Shown here: positions 57,043 to 64,000 of the stretch, piece by piece
Position numbering within the stretch: position 1 is the stretch's first letter
Layout: every line of letters starts with the position of its first letter
Source of the DNA: Paenarthrobacter sp. GOM3
GTDB lineage: Bacteria; Actinomycetota; Actinomycetes; Actinomycetales; Micrococcaceae
Direction of reading: 5' to 3'
Assembly (NCBI RefSeq): GCF_018215265.2
Contig: NZ_CP136562.1
Coordinates: forward strand, 186,001-250,000
Length of the DNA: 64,000 nt
Translations under genes and position numbers: made by a program
Notes under the pieces: generated by a model
What the model saw: only the letters and a program-made list of their open reading frames with translations
Told to the model about the DNA's origin: nothing
Databases searched by the model: none

Positions 57043-57593
57043 CTTTCACGCGCGAACCCTTCAACGAGTCGCGCGAGCGGGTCGGGTGCGTGTCCTGTTG
57101 GTAAAGCGGCGACCAACAAGGGCGCGTAGCGGATCTTGTTGCCGCTGCGGCCGCCGAAGAACCGGCGCAACTGTGCCGGTACCGGCTGCCCGCGCTGCGA
57201 TGGCTGGCGTTGGAGGAGCCGAAACGACGCAAGCTCACCCTGGGCGTCAATGACGTCGAGCACAGCGTCGACGCCGAGGCAGCGGATGAGTTCGTCCTCA
57301 AGATCGGCCCGACAAACATGGAATCCCAGCTCGTCCAGTGGCCCGGATCCGAGCCCGGCCCTTTCCAGCGCGTGGGCTATGCCCCGCGATTCACCTTCGT
57401 CACACAGGCCCAGGAGCCGGTGGTTCGCCCCACCCGGACCGTAACGGTCCAGGAAGCGGACGATGCTCGTGGCGCCTCCCATGGGAACCACCGTGATCTG
57501 CTCTGCAAGCAGGTCATGTCCGCAACGACGAGCGAGCGATTCGACCGCGAGCCGGTCACTTTGGCCCTCGACCAACACCGTTGTCGCCTGCAT
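57039..57593 (-). CDS. TOPRIM-domain protein (OLD-like, stand-alone)
   Basis: 184 residues from ATG 57591-57593 (MQATTVLVEGQSDRLAVESLA). The VEGQSD glutamate and LLGLCDEGESRGI (Asp) match the TOPRIM acidic motifs, as in the C-terminal part of OLD nucleases. The ATPase domain of OLD proteins is absent, so this is a TOPRIM-only form. FLDRYGPGGANHRLLGL and DLEDELIRCLGVDAVLDVIDAQGELASF fit actinobacterial 'TOPRIM nucleotidyl transferase/hydrolase' proteins. Role unknown, perhaps nucleic-acid repair. Confidence 0.85.
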   Translation of the reverse strand: MQATTVLVEGQSDRLAVESLARRCGHDLLAEQITVVPMGGATSIVRFLDRYGPGGANHRLLGLCDEGESRGIAHALERAGLGSGPLDELGFHVCRADLEDELIRCLGVDAVLDVIDAQGELASFRLLQRQPSQRGQPVPAQLRRFFGGRSGNKIRYAPLLVAALPTGHAPDPLARLVEGFARES

Positions 57594-57616
57594 TGAACCA
57601 GTATGACTTACGGCCC

Positions 57617-58690
57617 TTAAGCGCTGGGCTTTGCCCGGGGCGCCCGCACAAGAACGGCGACGGCGATGCCCACCACTGCCCCGACGAACGTTTCGATGGC
57701 ACGCTCCATCACCAACACACCCGGATCCATGGGCGACGCGAGTTGGGCGATCAGCAGGATCACCGGGGTGAAGAACACCATCGCCCAGCCATAGTGCCGG
57801 GCCATGAACAGCTCCGTGGGGAACTGGCACAGGACCACCACCACAGCCAGGACCACGGCGGCGTGGCCGGGAAAGTACTGTAGGGGCGACAGTGGACTGG
57901 GGAAAAGTACGACGGCGACCACTACCAGCCCGAGGAACGTCCCCACGATGCGGTGGATGCCCCGGTGGACGCGGCTGGGGAGGTCGGCGCCGGCGAGCGG
58001 CACCGCCGCTGCGGCCATGGCCCAGTGCGGGTGGCCGCTCACGCTCAACACGCCGATGACTCCCGCTGCGCCAACCGCCAACATGTAACGGGTCGCATGG
58101 ACAAGTGCCGCTTGGCGCAAGGGCCCGCTGAGCACGGGAACGTTCCGGGCAGCGCCGGCCACCCAAGTGCGGTGCCGGAACCAGCCGACAAAACCGACCA
58201 CCAAGGAGAAGGCGGCCGACGCGGCCCCGATGAGTATCGCCGTCGTGAATGGGACGCTGGTTGGCACCGAAGCGCAGGCGCCCAGGGCGAGGATGCCAAA
58301 GAACGGACCGATTGGCTTCAGCCGCACGGCATCGGCATACAACGAGCCGAGTCCTGCGAAGAGGGTAGCCACCAGCACCAACCACCACGAGTGGATGTGG
58401 TTCACGGACAGGACGACGCCGATACTCAACCCGCCCACAAGGATCAGCGCGGCCTGTGCCTGGTGCTTGAGCCGGAGCTGGTGGGTTTCGTTGCGGCCGT
58501 ACATTCCGGTCAGGCCGCCGAAGACTGCGTACATCATGAGATCGGGGCGCCCAATAAGGACCAGGACCAGCCCCGGCAAGGCAACGCTGAGCGCAACGCG
58601 AACGGCTGAGAGGCGATCGTTGTTGGCAGGGCCAAGCCGGTGGAGTTCACGGGCGTGCGTCAACAGCGCGGGCACAGGGAACACCACCAA
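57617..58690 (-). CDS. FUSC-family membrane protein (aromatic acid exporter-like)
   Basis: 357 residues, two blocks of about five to six helices. The first (LPGLVLVLIGRPDLMMYAVFGGLTGMYG, ALILVGGLSIGVVLSV) and second (HRGIHRIVGTFLGLVVVAVVLFPSPL, FMARHYGWAMVFFTPVILLIAQL, ERAIETFVGAVVGIAVAVLV) contain the R-x3-R-x2-GT and E-R-x2-ET-x2-G motifs of FUSC/YccS/AaeB-like efflux proteins. The start is TTG or one of several nearby GTG codons; no clear ribosome binding site decides. Substrate unknown. Confidence 0.87.
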   Translation of the reverse strand: MVVFPVPALLTHARELHRLGPANNDRLSAVRVALSVALPGLVLVLIGRPDLMMYAVFGGLTGMYGRNETHQLRLKHQAQAALILVGGLSIGVVLSVNHIHSWWLVLVATLFAGLGSLYADAVRLKPIGPFFGILALGACASVPTSVPFTTAILIGAASAAFSLVVGFVGWFRHRTWVAGAARNVPVLSGPLRQAALVHATRYMLAVGAAGVIGVLSVSGHPHWAMAAAAVPLAGADLPSRVHRGIHRIVGTFLGLVVVAVVLFPSPLSPLQYFPGHAAVVLAVVVVLCQFPTELFMARHYGWAMVFFTPVILLIAQLASPMDPGVLVMERAIETFVGAVVGIAVAVLVRAPRAKPSA

Positions 58691-58807
58691 TCATCACGGG
58701 TATGCTTTCGAAATTAGCAGGGTGCCCCGACATGCCGCTATAAGCCCGGTCACAACACGTGGTGAACTGGGGCATTCGGAAGCAGGAAGGTCTGGGAAGA
58801 TCAACAT

Positions 58808-59278
58808 ATGCCTGTTGCTTTCGTTTGCCGCACCCGCTCCGCCATGCCGCCGCAGGAGCTGTTCGATCTTTCGCGGAACATCGACGCCCACGTGGGCTCG
58901 ATGACCAAGAGCCGCGAGAAGGCAGTTGCAGGTGTCACAACAGGCCTGATCTCGGAAGGCCAGACTGTTACATGGCAGGCCTGGCACCTCGGAGTCCGGT
59001 TCCGCATGACCAGCCGCATCGTGCGGATGGAGGCTCCGGCGTCGTTCTCTGACGAACAGGTGAAGGGCCCTTTCAAGTACCTCCGCCACACCCACGAGTT
59101 CCGCCCGGACGGCAGCGGAACACTGATGGTGGACACCATCGAGTTCGCTGCGCCTTTCGGGCCGCTCGGCCGCCTGGCGGAAAAGCTGATCCTCGCCCGG
59201 TACATGCAAAACCTTATTGAAAAGCGCAACGAATTCCTGGTTGCACAGGCACCTCCGGCGCTGGACGCACGGCAATGA
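58808..59278 (+). CDS. SRPBCC-family protein (polyketide cyclase/START-like)
   Basis: 156 residues. FVCRTRSAMPPQELFDLSRNIDAHVGSM begins the fold. QTVTWQAWHLGVRFRMTSRIVRME and FRPDGSGTLMVDTIEFAAPFGPLGRLAEKLILARYMQNLIEKRNEFL complete the helix-grip pattern of the SRPBCC superfamily. Such proteins bind hydrophobic ligands; this subgroup is often called 'cyclase/dehydrase-like'. Coupled by ATGA overlap to a GNAT gene. Confidence 0.9.
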   Translation: MPVAFVCRTRSAMPPQELFDLSRNIDAHVGSMTKSREKAVAGVTTGLISEGQTVTWQAWHLGVRFRMTSRIVRMEAPASFSDEQVKGPFKYLRHTHEFRPDGSGTLMVDTIEFAAPFGPLGRLAEKLILARYMQNLIEKRNEFLVAQAPPALDARQ

Positions 59279-59790
59279 TCCGGCTCGCCCACGCCGATGA
59301 CCTGCAGATGATGCAGGACATTGAACGTGCCGCGGGGGAAGCCTTCCGCCAGCTTGGCATGGACTCGATAGCGGACGACGAGCCATTTCCCGTGGAGAAG
59401 CTGGGCGCCTACGCGGCTGCCGGGCGTGCATGGGTGTACGTCGACGGGCTTGACTACCCGGTGGCGTACCTCCTGGCCGACGTCGTGGACGGGGAAGGCC
59501 ATGTGGAACAGGTCAGCGTCCACCCCGACCAGGCGCATCAGGGCCTTGGCCGCGAACTGCTCCACGCCGCCCGCGTCTGGGCCAGGGGCCACGGAATGCA
59601 CCGGCAGACCCTCACTACTTTCCGGGACGTGCCCTGGAACGCGCCGTACTATCGGCGGCTCGGCTTCGAAGTGTTCGACGCCGGCGCCTGGGGTCCTGAG
59701 TTGACTCGCCTGATGCAGCATGAGGCCGAGGTGGGGCTGGCCCGCTGGCCGCGGGTGGCCATGTGGCGCCCGGTAGCGCCACCCACCTAA
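59275..59790 (+). CDS. GNAT-family N-acetyltransferase
   Basis: 171 residues. VEQVSVHPDQAHQGLGRELLHAARVWARGHG contains the acetyl-CoA loop Q-x-x-G-L-G. TLTTFRDVPWNAPYYRRLGFEVF is the usual C-terminal GNAT motif. Acceptor unknown. ATG overlaps the SRPBCC stop. The stop overlaps the convergent VOC gene. Confidence 0.93.
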   Translation: MIRLAHADDLQMMQDIERAAGEAFRQLGMDSIADDEPFPVEKLGAYAAAGRAWVYVDGLDYPVAYLLADVVDGEGHVEQVSVHPDQAHQGLGRELLHAARVWARGHGMHRQTLTTFRDVPWNAPYYRRLGFEVFDAGAWGPELTRLMQHEAEVGLARWPRVAMWRPVAPPT

Positions 59791-60200
59791 CTGGCAGCCA
59801 CCAGCTCAACCTCGTAGCTGTCGGTGTTGATCAGGTAAGCCGCATAGTGGTCCGGGCCGCCGGCGTGCGGGTACTTCGACTCGAACATCTCGTACCAGCC
59901 CGCGTCCGCCCCGAGCTCGCGGATGCGATCCACGTTTTCCCGCGTGCCAGCGTGGAAGGCGACATGGTTGACCCCCGGATCGGTGCGGCGGTGCGCGGTG
60001 CCAGTGATGGCGTCGGAGCACTCCACCACGACGTAGGTTCCGCCGAGTCTCCAGCTGCAGCCGGTGGGCCACTCCTGGAACGGCTCATAACCGAGCTCGC
60101 CCAGCAGCCATCCCCACTCGGCCCTTGCACGATCCAGCAATGGCACCCAGATTTCAAGATGGTGGATGGACCCCACGGACCCAGTTGCAACCTCACGCAT
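59787..60200 (-). CDS. VOC-family protein (glyoxalase-like)
   Basis: 137 residues. VGSIHHLEIWVPLLDRARAEWGWLLGELGYEPFQEW (first metal His in HHLEIWV) and GVNHVAFHAGTRENVDRIRELGADAGWYEMF (second module), ending YAAYLINTDSYEVELVA with the metal Glu. A probable divalent-metal enzyme or binding protein of unknown substrate. It is 9 bp downstream of the PaiB-like gene and likely co-transcribed. Confidence 0.9.
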   Translation of the reverse strand: MREVATGSVGSIHHLEIWVPLLDRARAEWGWLLGELGYEPFQEWPTGCSWRLGGTYVVVECSDAITGTAHRRTDPGVNHVAFHAGTRENVDRIRELGADAGWYEMFESKYPHAGGPDHYAAYLINTDSYEVELVAAS

Positions 60201-60209
60201 GCGCCGAGT

Positions 60210-60833
60210 CTACGAGGTCCGGGCCCTTTCCACATCGGCGGCACTCACAGAGTCTCCACGGGCGCGAAGCCCGGCAATCACTCCATCAACGTCGGCGGGC
60301 GCACGGTTTTGGCTGAGTTTCGTCTTGGCCTCCACCCGGCTGATGACAAGTTCGACGCCGACAATCGCCCGCAGTTGCCCGGCAATGAACCGCTCGGGTG
60401 CTTCGTCCACCGTCCAGGGTTTGGGCATACCGGTTTCGTTCTGGTTGGACAGGCGCCGGACGTGCGTTGCCAGCCAGTCGGCGTCGTCGTGGATTATCAA
60501 CTCGCCGTAAGCGTGCGCAGTGGAGTAGTTCCACGTGGGTACTACGCGGCCGTGTTCGGCCTTGGACGCGTACCAAGAGGGCGAGATGTAGGCGTCGGCG
60601 CCCTGCACGATCATCAACGCCTCACCGTAAACCGGCAAGGACCACTGGGGGTTGTTGCGGGCCATGTGTGCCTGCAGTGCGCCATGCTCCCCAACCGAGG
60701 GGTCATACACAAAGGGCAACAGGGTCGCCAGCAGTCCCTCCGGGGACATGGTGACGAGGTTGGCGGCGCCGTTCTGCGTGAGCAACGAGCCAAGTGCTTC
60801 CGGTGATGCGGCGAAGTGCGCTGGGGTGTACAT
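60210..60833 (-). CDS. PaiB-like FMN-binding protein (putative negative transcriptional regulator)
   Basis: 207 residues. MYTPAHFAASPEALGSLLTQNGAANLVTMSPEGLLATLLPFVYDP, LQAHMARNNPQW, IVQGADAYISPSWYASK, VVPTWNYSTAHAYGEL and the C-terminal LSQNRAPADVDGVIAGL are the full signature of the PaiB family, a split-barrel flavin-type fold. Bacillus PaiB is named as a regulator; the biochemical role is unclear. AAAGGA lies upstream of the ATG. Confidence 0.94.
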   Translation of the reverse strand: MYTPAHFAASPEALGSLLTQNGAANLVTMSPEGLLATLLPFVYDPSVGEHGALQAHMARNNPQWSLPVYGEALMIVQGADAYISPSWYASKAEHGRVVPTWNYSTAHAYGELIIHDDADWLATHVRRLSNQNETGMPKPWTVDEAPERFIAGQLRAIVGVELVISRVEAKTKLSQNRAPADVDGVIAGLRARGDSVSAADVERARTS

Positions 60834-60861
60834 GCCAGGTGTCCTTTCGGGGTGACGGGTC

Positions 60862-61794
60862 TTAGGAGGCCGACGGCGGGTTGAGCCTGACGCGGACGGC
60901 GGCGCCTGCGCAGAGAATCACGGCTAGGCCGCCCACCACGGTGGTCCAACTCATGGTTTCGCCCAGCAAAAGCGCGGCCCATGCGATGCTCATGACTGGT
61001 TGGACCAGTTGGATTTGGCTGACCTGGGCCATGGGGCCGATGGCCAGTCCCCGGTACCAGGCGAAGAACCCGAGGAACATGCTCACGACGCCCAAGTATG
61101 CGAATGCCAGCCATTGAACGGGCGTGGCTGAGGGAATCCCGGACCCCAACGACAGGGCCGTCAGCAGGATCATCACGGGAGATGCCACCACCAATGCCCA
61201 AGAGATGGTCTGCCAGGCTCCGAGTTCGCGGGCCAATAACCCGCCTTCCGCGTAGCCAACGGCTGCAGCCAGGACGGCGGCGAGCAGCAGGAGGTCGGCC
61301 CAGTGCAGGGCACCGAAACCGCCTGACTGCACCAGGGCGAAAGTAAGGGCCGCTGTCACGCCCACTGCGGTGAGGACCCAGAACAGGAGGCGGGGCCGTT
61401 CCCGTCCCCGGATGACCGCTGCTGTGGCGGTCGCCGCCGGAAGGAGCGCAATGACCACCGCTCCGTGGCTGGCGGACGTGCTGGTGAGGGCGAAGGTGGT
61501 GAGCAAGGGGAAACCCGCGACGATGCCTCCTGCCACAACAGCCAGCCTGAACCATTGCAGGCCGCGGGGAAAGCGCTGCCGGGTCACGGACAGGGCCAGC
61601 GCAGCGAGTACGGCCGCCACTACAGCCCGGCCTGCGCCGATAAACAGGGGCGACAGTCCCTCCACAGCCACTCGGGTGAACGGGACGGTGAAGGAGAAGG
61701 CGATAACTCCCAAGAGGCCCCACCACATGCCGGTGGATGTCTTGGTGGATATCACTGGCCGCGAAAGCGTAGTAGCGCTACTATTGTGACTCAT
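60862..61794 (-). CDS. DMT-superfamily transporter (EamA)
   Basis: 310 residues from ATG 61792-61794, ten transmembrane helices in two EamA repeats (GLLGVIAFSFTVPFTRVAVEGLSPLF, then LLLLAAVLAAAVGYAEGGLLAREL, ending VQPVMSIAWAALLLGETMSWTTVVGGLAVILCAG). Exports or imports small metabolites; the substrate may be linked to the MocR regulator next door, often vitamin B6 or amino-acid related. The start codon overlaps that of the divergent MocR gene by 2 bp. An internal ATG at 61726-61728 (MWWGLLG) is an alternative that would free the intergenic operator. Confidence 0.9.
   Translation of the reverse strand: MSHNSSATTLSRPVISTKTSTGMWWGLLGVIAFSFTVPFTRVAVEGLSPLFIGAGRAVVAAVLAALALSVTRQRFPRGLQWFRLAVVAGGIVAGFPLLTTFALTSTSASHGAVVIALLPAATATAAVIRGRERPRLLFWVLTAVGVTAALTFALVQSGGFGALHWADLLLLAAVLAAAVGYAEGGLLARELGAWQTISWALVVASPVMILLTALSLGSGIPSATPVQWLAFAYLGVVSMFLGFFAWYRGLAIGPMAQVSQIQLVQPVMSIAWAALLLGETMSWTTVVGGLAVILCAGAAVRVRLNPPSAS
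61770..61784 (+). promoter_or_regulatory. Palindromic operator and -10 box of the MocR gene
   Basis: TAGTAGCGCTACTA (61770-61783) is a perfect 14-bp palindrome. It overlaps TACTAT (61779-61784), a good -10 box 8 bp before the MocR ATG, consistent with a leaderless transcript. A MocR dimer bound here would block its own promoter and, depending on the real start, the transporter. Confidence 0.6.
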
Positions 61795-63208
61795 GAATAA
61801 CGATAGCAGTTCCCGAATTGCCGCGCGACTAAAAGAATGGATCGCCGCGGCCGCTCCGGGATCGAAACTGCCGTCAACCCGCCACCTCGTGGCCGAATAC
61901 CAAGCGAGTCCGGTCACCGTCCAGAAGGCACTGCGGACGTTGACGTCCCAGGGACTGATCGAGAGTCGTCCCGGCGTGGGTACCTTCGTTCGTGCCTACC
62001 GCACAGCGCGGCCATCGGACTACGGATGGCAGACGGCGGCACTCAGGTCAGCCCATGCAGCGCGGCCCCTGAACTCGGCTGCCATGCGCAGCGCTTCCAA
62101 CGACGTCATCGCCTTCCACTCCGGCTACCCGGACCGTGAACTCCTGCCCGAAAGGCTGGTCCGTGCCGCGCTGACCCGGGCAGCGCGAGGTGACTCCGCC
62201 CTGTCGAGGCCTCCGGCGCAAGGCCTCCCGGAACTGCAGTCGTGGTTCGCGCATGAGCTCAGTACCTCAATGCCCGTCGGCGTGACGCCGCCCCAGCCGA
62301 GCGACGTCGTCGTACTTCCCGGGAGCCAAAGCGGACTCAGCTCAATTTTCCGTGGATTGGTGGGCCACGGCCAGCCCCTGCTGGTGGAGTCGCCGAGCTA
62401 TTGGGGCGCGTTGCTGGCCGCGGGCCAGGCAGGCGTAAACGTCATTCCCGTCCCCAGCGGCCCCGAGGGTCCCGATCCCGACGAGCTGGACCGGGCTTTC
62501 GAGGAATCCGGCGCGCGGCTGTTTTACGCGCAGCCGAACTTCGCCAACCCTACGGGAGCGCAGTGGTCGGCCAAGCGTGGCGAAGAGGTGCTGAGGATCG
62601 TGCAGCAACACGGAGCTTTCCTTGTGGAGGACGACTGGGCCCACGATTTCGGGATCACCGCTCCTTCCGCTCCGCTGGCGGCCAAGGATGATTCGGGCCA
62701 CGTGGTTTACATCCGCTCGCTGACCAAAAGCGTGTCGCCGTCCGTTCGCATTGCGGCGATCATTGCCCGTGGGCCGGCGCGGGAGCGGATCATGGGGGCC
62801 CAGGCCGCAGAGTCGATGTACGTGAGCGGTTTGCTGCAGGCGGCGGCGCTCGACGTCGTCACGCAGCCCGGGTGGCAAACCCACCTACGCGGACTCAGCC
62901 ATCAACTGCAGTCGCGGCGCGACCTCCTGGTCACCAGCCTCGCGGAACACGTCCCCGAAGCCCACCTCAGCAACCTGCCCAAAGGCGGCTTGAACCTGTG
63001 GTTGCGGATGCCGGACGGGCTCGACGCCGAGCAGCTCACCAAGGATTGCGAAGCGGCCGGGGTGCTCATTGCTGCCGGGACCGAGTGGTTCCCCGCCGAG
63101 CCGGAAGGGCCATACATCAGGCTCAACTACGCCGGCCCCAACCCCGGAGCTTTCCCGGAGGGCGCGCGGATTATTGGGGAAGCGGTGCGGAAGTTGCTGG
63201 GCGCTTAA
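61793..63208 (+). CDS. MocR-family regulator (GntR HTH fused to aminotransferase domain)
   Basis: 471 residues. The winged HTH is at about 5-68 (KLPSTRHLVAEYQASPVTVQKALRTLTSQGLIESRPGVGTFVRAY). A fold-type I aminotransferase domain from about 100 has LPGSQSGLSSIFRGLVGHG, FYAQPNFANPTGAQWS, LVEDDWAHDFGI, and the PLP lysine in IRSLTKSVSPSVRIAAI. MocR proteins sense PLP or amino acids. No ribosome binding site precedes the ATG; a -10 box 8 bp upstream suggests leaderless translation. It probably controls the divergent DMT transporter. Confidence 0.94.
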   Translation: MNNDSSSRIAARLKEWIAAAAPGSKLPSTRHLVAEYQASPVTVQKALRTLTSQGLIESRPGVGTFVRAYRTARPSDYGWQTAALRSAHAARPLNSAAMRSASNDVIAFHSGYPDRELLPERLVRAALTRAARGDSALSRPPAQGLPELQSWFAHELSTSMPVGVTPPQPSDVVVLPGSQSGLSSIFRGLVGHGQPLLVESPSYWGALLAAGQAGVNVIPVPSGPEGPDPDELDRAFEESGARLFYAQPNFANPTGAQWSAKRGEEVLRIVQQHGAFLVEDDWAHDFGITAPSAPLAAKDDSGHVVYIRSLTKSVSPSVRIAAIIARGPARERIMGAQAAESMYVSGLLQAAALDVVTQPGWQTHLRGLSHQLQSRRDLLVTSLAEHVPEAHLSNLPKGGLNLWLRMPDGLDAEQLTKDCEAAGVLIAAGTEWFPAEPEGPYIRLNYAGPNPGAFPEGARIIGEAVRKLLGA

Positions 63209-63260
63209 CGACCGTAGCCACCAACCTCAAGGAGAGCGCCTTGGGGCTGGTGGCTACGTT
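63207..63260. terminator. Long hairpin after the MocR gene
   Basis: AACG/CGTT at the base, GTAGCCACCA (63214-63223) with TGGTGGCTAC (63248-63257), and CCTCAAGG/CCTTGGGG at the top. It overlaps the MocR stop codon and faces the convergent MHS transporter gene, so it may terminate both. Confidence 0.8.
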
Positions 63261-63336
63261 GGGCGGCGCATGGCCGCGAACTATCCGTGTCGCTTGCAGT
63301 GTTTGTCACTGCGCAGAAGTCGCAGGCAAAGAGTTC

Positions 63337-64000
63337 CTAAGCGGGTGTCATGTCCTTGTGGCCTTTGCCGAACACGGCGTCATCGATGGGCTGGCCGTCG
63401 AACGGCATCTCGTCCAGGTTGATGAGCGGGTTGGTGTCCTGCGTTGCCACGAGTTCGCGTGCTTCAGCCTGCGTGTCCACGCTGGGCATGGATCCCGGCA
63501 GCGGCCGCTGGGCGGATTCACGCAGGAAGTAGATGGCGATCGCACCCACAATCGAGGTGGCCATCAGGTAGTAGGCCGGCATCATGTCATCGCCGGTGCC
63601 CTCGATGAGGCCCTGCACGATGAACGGCGTGGTTCCGCCGAAGATCGCTACCGAGAAGTTGTAGGCGATACCCATTCCGCCGTAGCGGCTGGACGTTGGG
63701 AACAGTGCCGGCAGGGCCGAGGCCAGGTTGGCAATGTAGAACGTCACCGGGAAGGCGATCATCGCGAGGCCGGCCAGCGTGGACCAGATCTCACCGATAC
63801 CGATCAGGAGGAAGGCGGGGATGGCGAAGACAATGGTGCTGCCAGCGCCGATCCACAGGACGGGACGGCGACCGATGCGGTCCGAGAGCCTACCGGTCAG
63901 CGGGATGCACACGGCCATGATCACCAGGACCGGGATGGTCAGCAGCGTGCCGTGGACGGGGTCGTAACCCTTGGAATCCGTGAGGTACGTGGGCATGTAG
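63337..64000 (-). CDS. MHS-family MFS transporter (ProP-like), 5' end outside window
   Basis: The last 221 residues are visible, continuing past the right edge. YMPTYLTDSKGYDPVHGTLLTIP and the MFS loop PLTGRLSDRIGRRPVLWIG, then PALFPTSSRYGGMGIAYNFSVAIFGGTTPFIVQGLIE are diagnostic of the metabolite:H+ symporter group (proline/betaine, alpha-ketoglutarate, shikimate types). The C-terminal about 55 residues are a soluble acidic tail (VDTQAEARELVATQDTNPLINLDEMPFDG). Substrate not determined. Confidence 0.92.
   Translation of the reverse strand, partial: YMPTYLTDSKGYDPVHGTLLTIPVLVIMAVCIPLTGRLSDRIGRRPVLWIGAGSTIVFAIPAFLLIGIGEIWSTLAGLAMIAFPVTFYIANLASALPALFPTSSRYGGMGIAYNFSVAIFGGTTPFIVQGLIEGTGDDMMPAYYLMATSIVGAIAIYFLRESAQRPLPGSMPSVDTQAEARELVATQDTNPLINLDEMPFDGQPIDDAVFGKGHKDMTPA

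Overview
The window is 64 kb of high-GC, densely coded chromosome from an actinobacterium. Gene content and style (overlapping ATGA/GTGA junctions, GTG/TTG starts, ANTAR and DmdR/IdeR-type regulation, a desferrioxamine-type cluster, StyA1/StyA2B) point to Micrococcaceae, most likely the Arthrobacter/Paenarthrobacter group. That placement is inference; there is no rRNA here. One tRNA is present. I saw no insertion sequence, prophage or CRISPR array. The only stretch over 300 bp without a credible gene is 29914-30344, which looks regulatory.

Layout. 1-4.6 kb: a partial conserved actinobacterial gene, tRNA-Lys(TTT), a methyltransferase, a GAF-ANTAR regulator, a D-threonine-aldolase-like enzyme and a flavin reductase behind a SoxR/MerR-type promoter. 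4.8-11.0 kb: complete urease operon ureABCEFGD plus a nickel permease; ureD carries an in-frame inverted-repeat insertion. 11.0-14.3 kb: a frameshifted serine hydrolase, an ECF sigma factor with a membrane partner, and two small proteins. 14.3-20.1 kb: a five-gene aldo-keto reductase/epimerase/lactonase operon divergent from an MmyB-like regulator. 20.1-21.9 kb: dodecin, an SDR and a universal stress protein.

22.0-31.3 kb is the most interesting part. A six-gene operon (SDR, StyA1, StyA2B, FAD oxidoreductase, isatin-hydrolase-like cyclase, benzoylformate-decarboxylase-like ThDP enzyme) faces an AraC regulator across 431 bp holding a duplicated 89-bp block. The chemistry fits indole -> indoxyl/isatin -> isatinate -> anthranilate.

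31.3-37.9 kb: a GntR-controlled sugar-acid operon (alpha/beta hydrolase, DUF1537 kinase, hydroxyacid dehydrogenase, GntP permease, class II aldolase) with two matching palindromic operators. 38-44.4 kb: a double-module Lrp regulator, MFS transporter and M20 amidohydrolase, then an acyltransferase and a GNAT. 44.4-50.1 kb: an envelope locus with a sigma/anti-sigma fusion, a cell-wall-anchored DUF11-type repeat protein, and two cytoplasmic paralogues with a DUF11-like domain, one with an HTH. 50.8-56.2 kb: an iron-box-controlled siderophore operon desABCD. 56.2-64 kb: an SDR, a TOPRIM protein, a FUSC-like membrane protein, small enzymes, a MocR regulator whose start codon overlaps that of a divergent DMT transporter, and a truncated MHS transporter.

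Long perfect hairpins separate many convergent gene pairs and probably act as bidirectional terminators. All functional names rest on motif recognition by eye; no database search was run.
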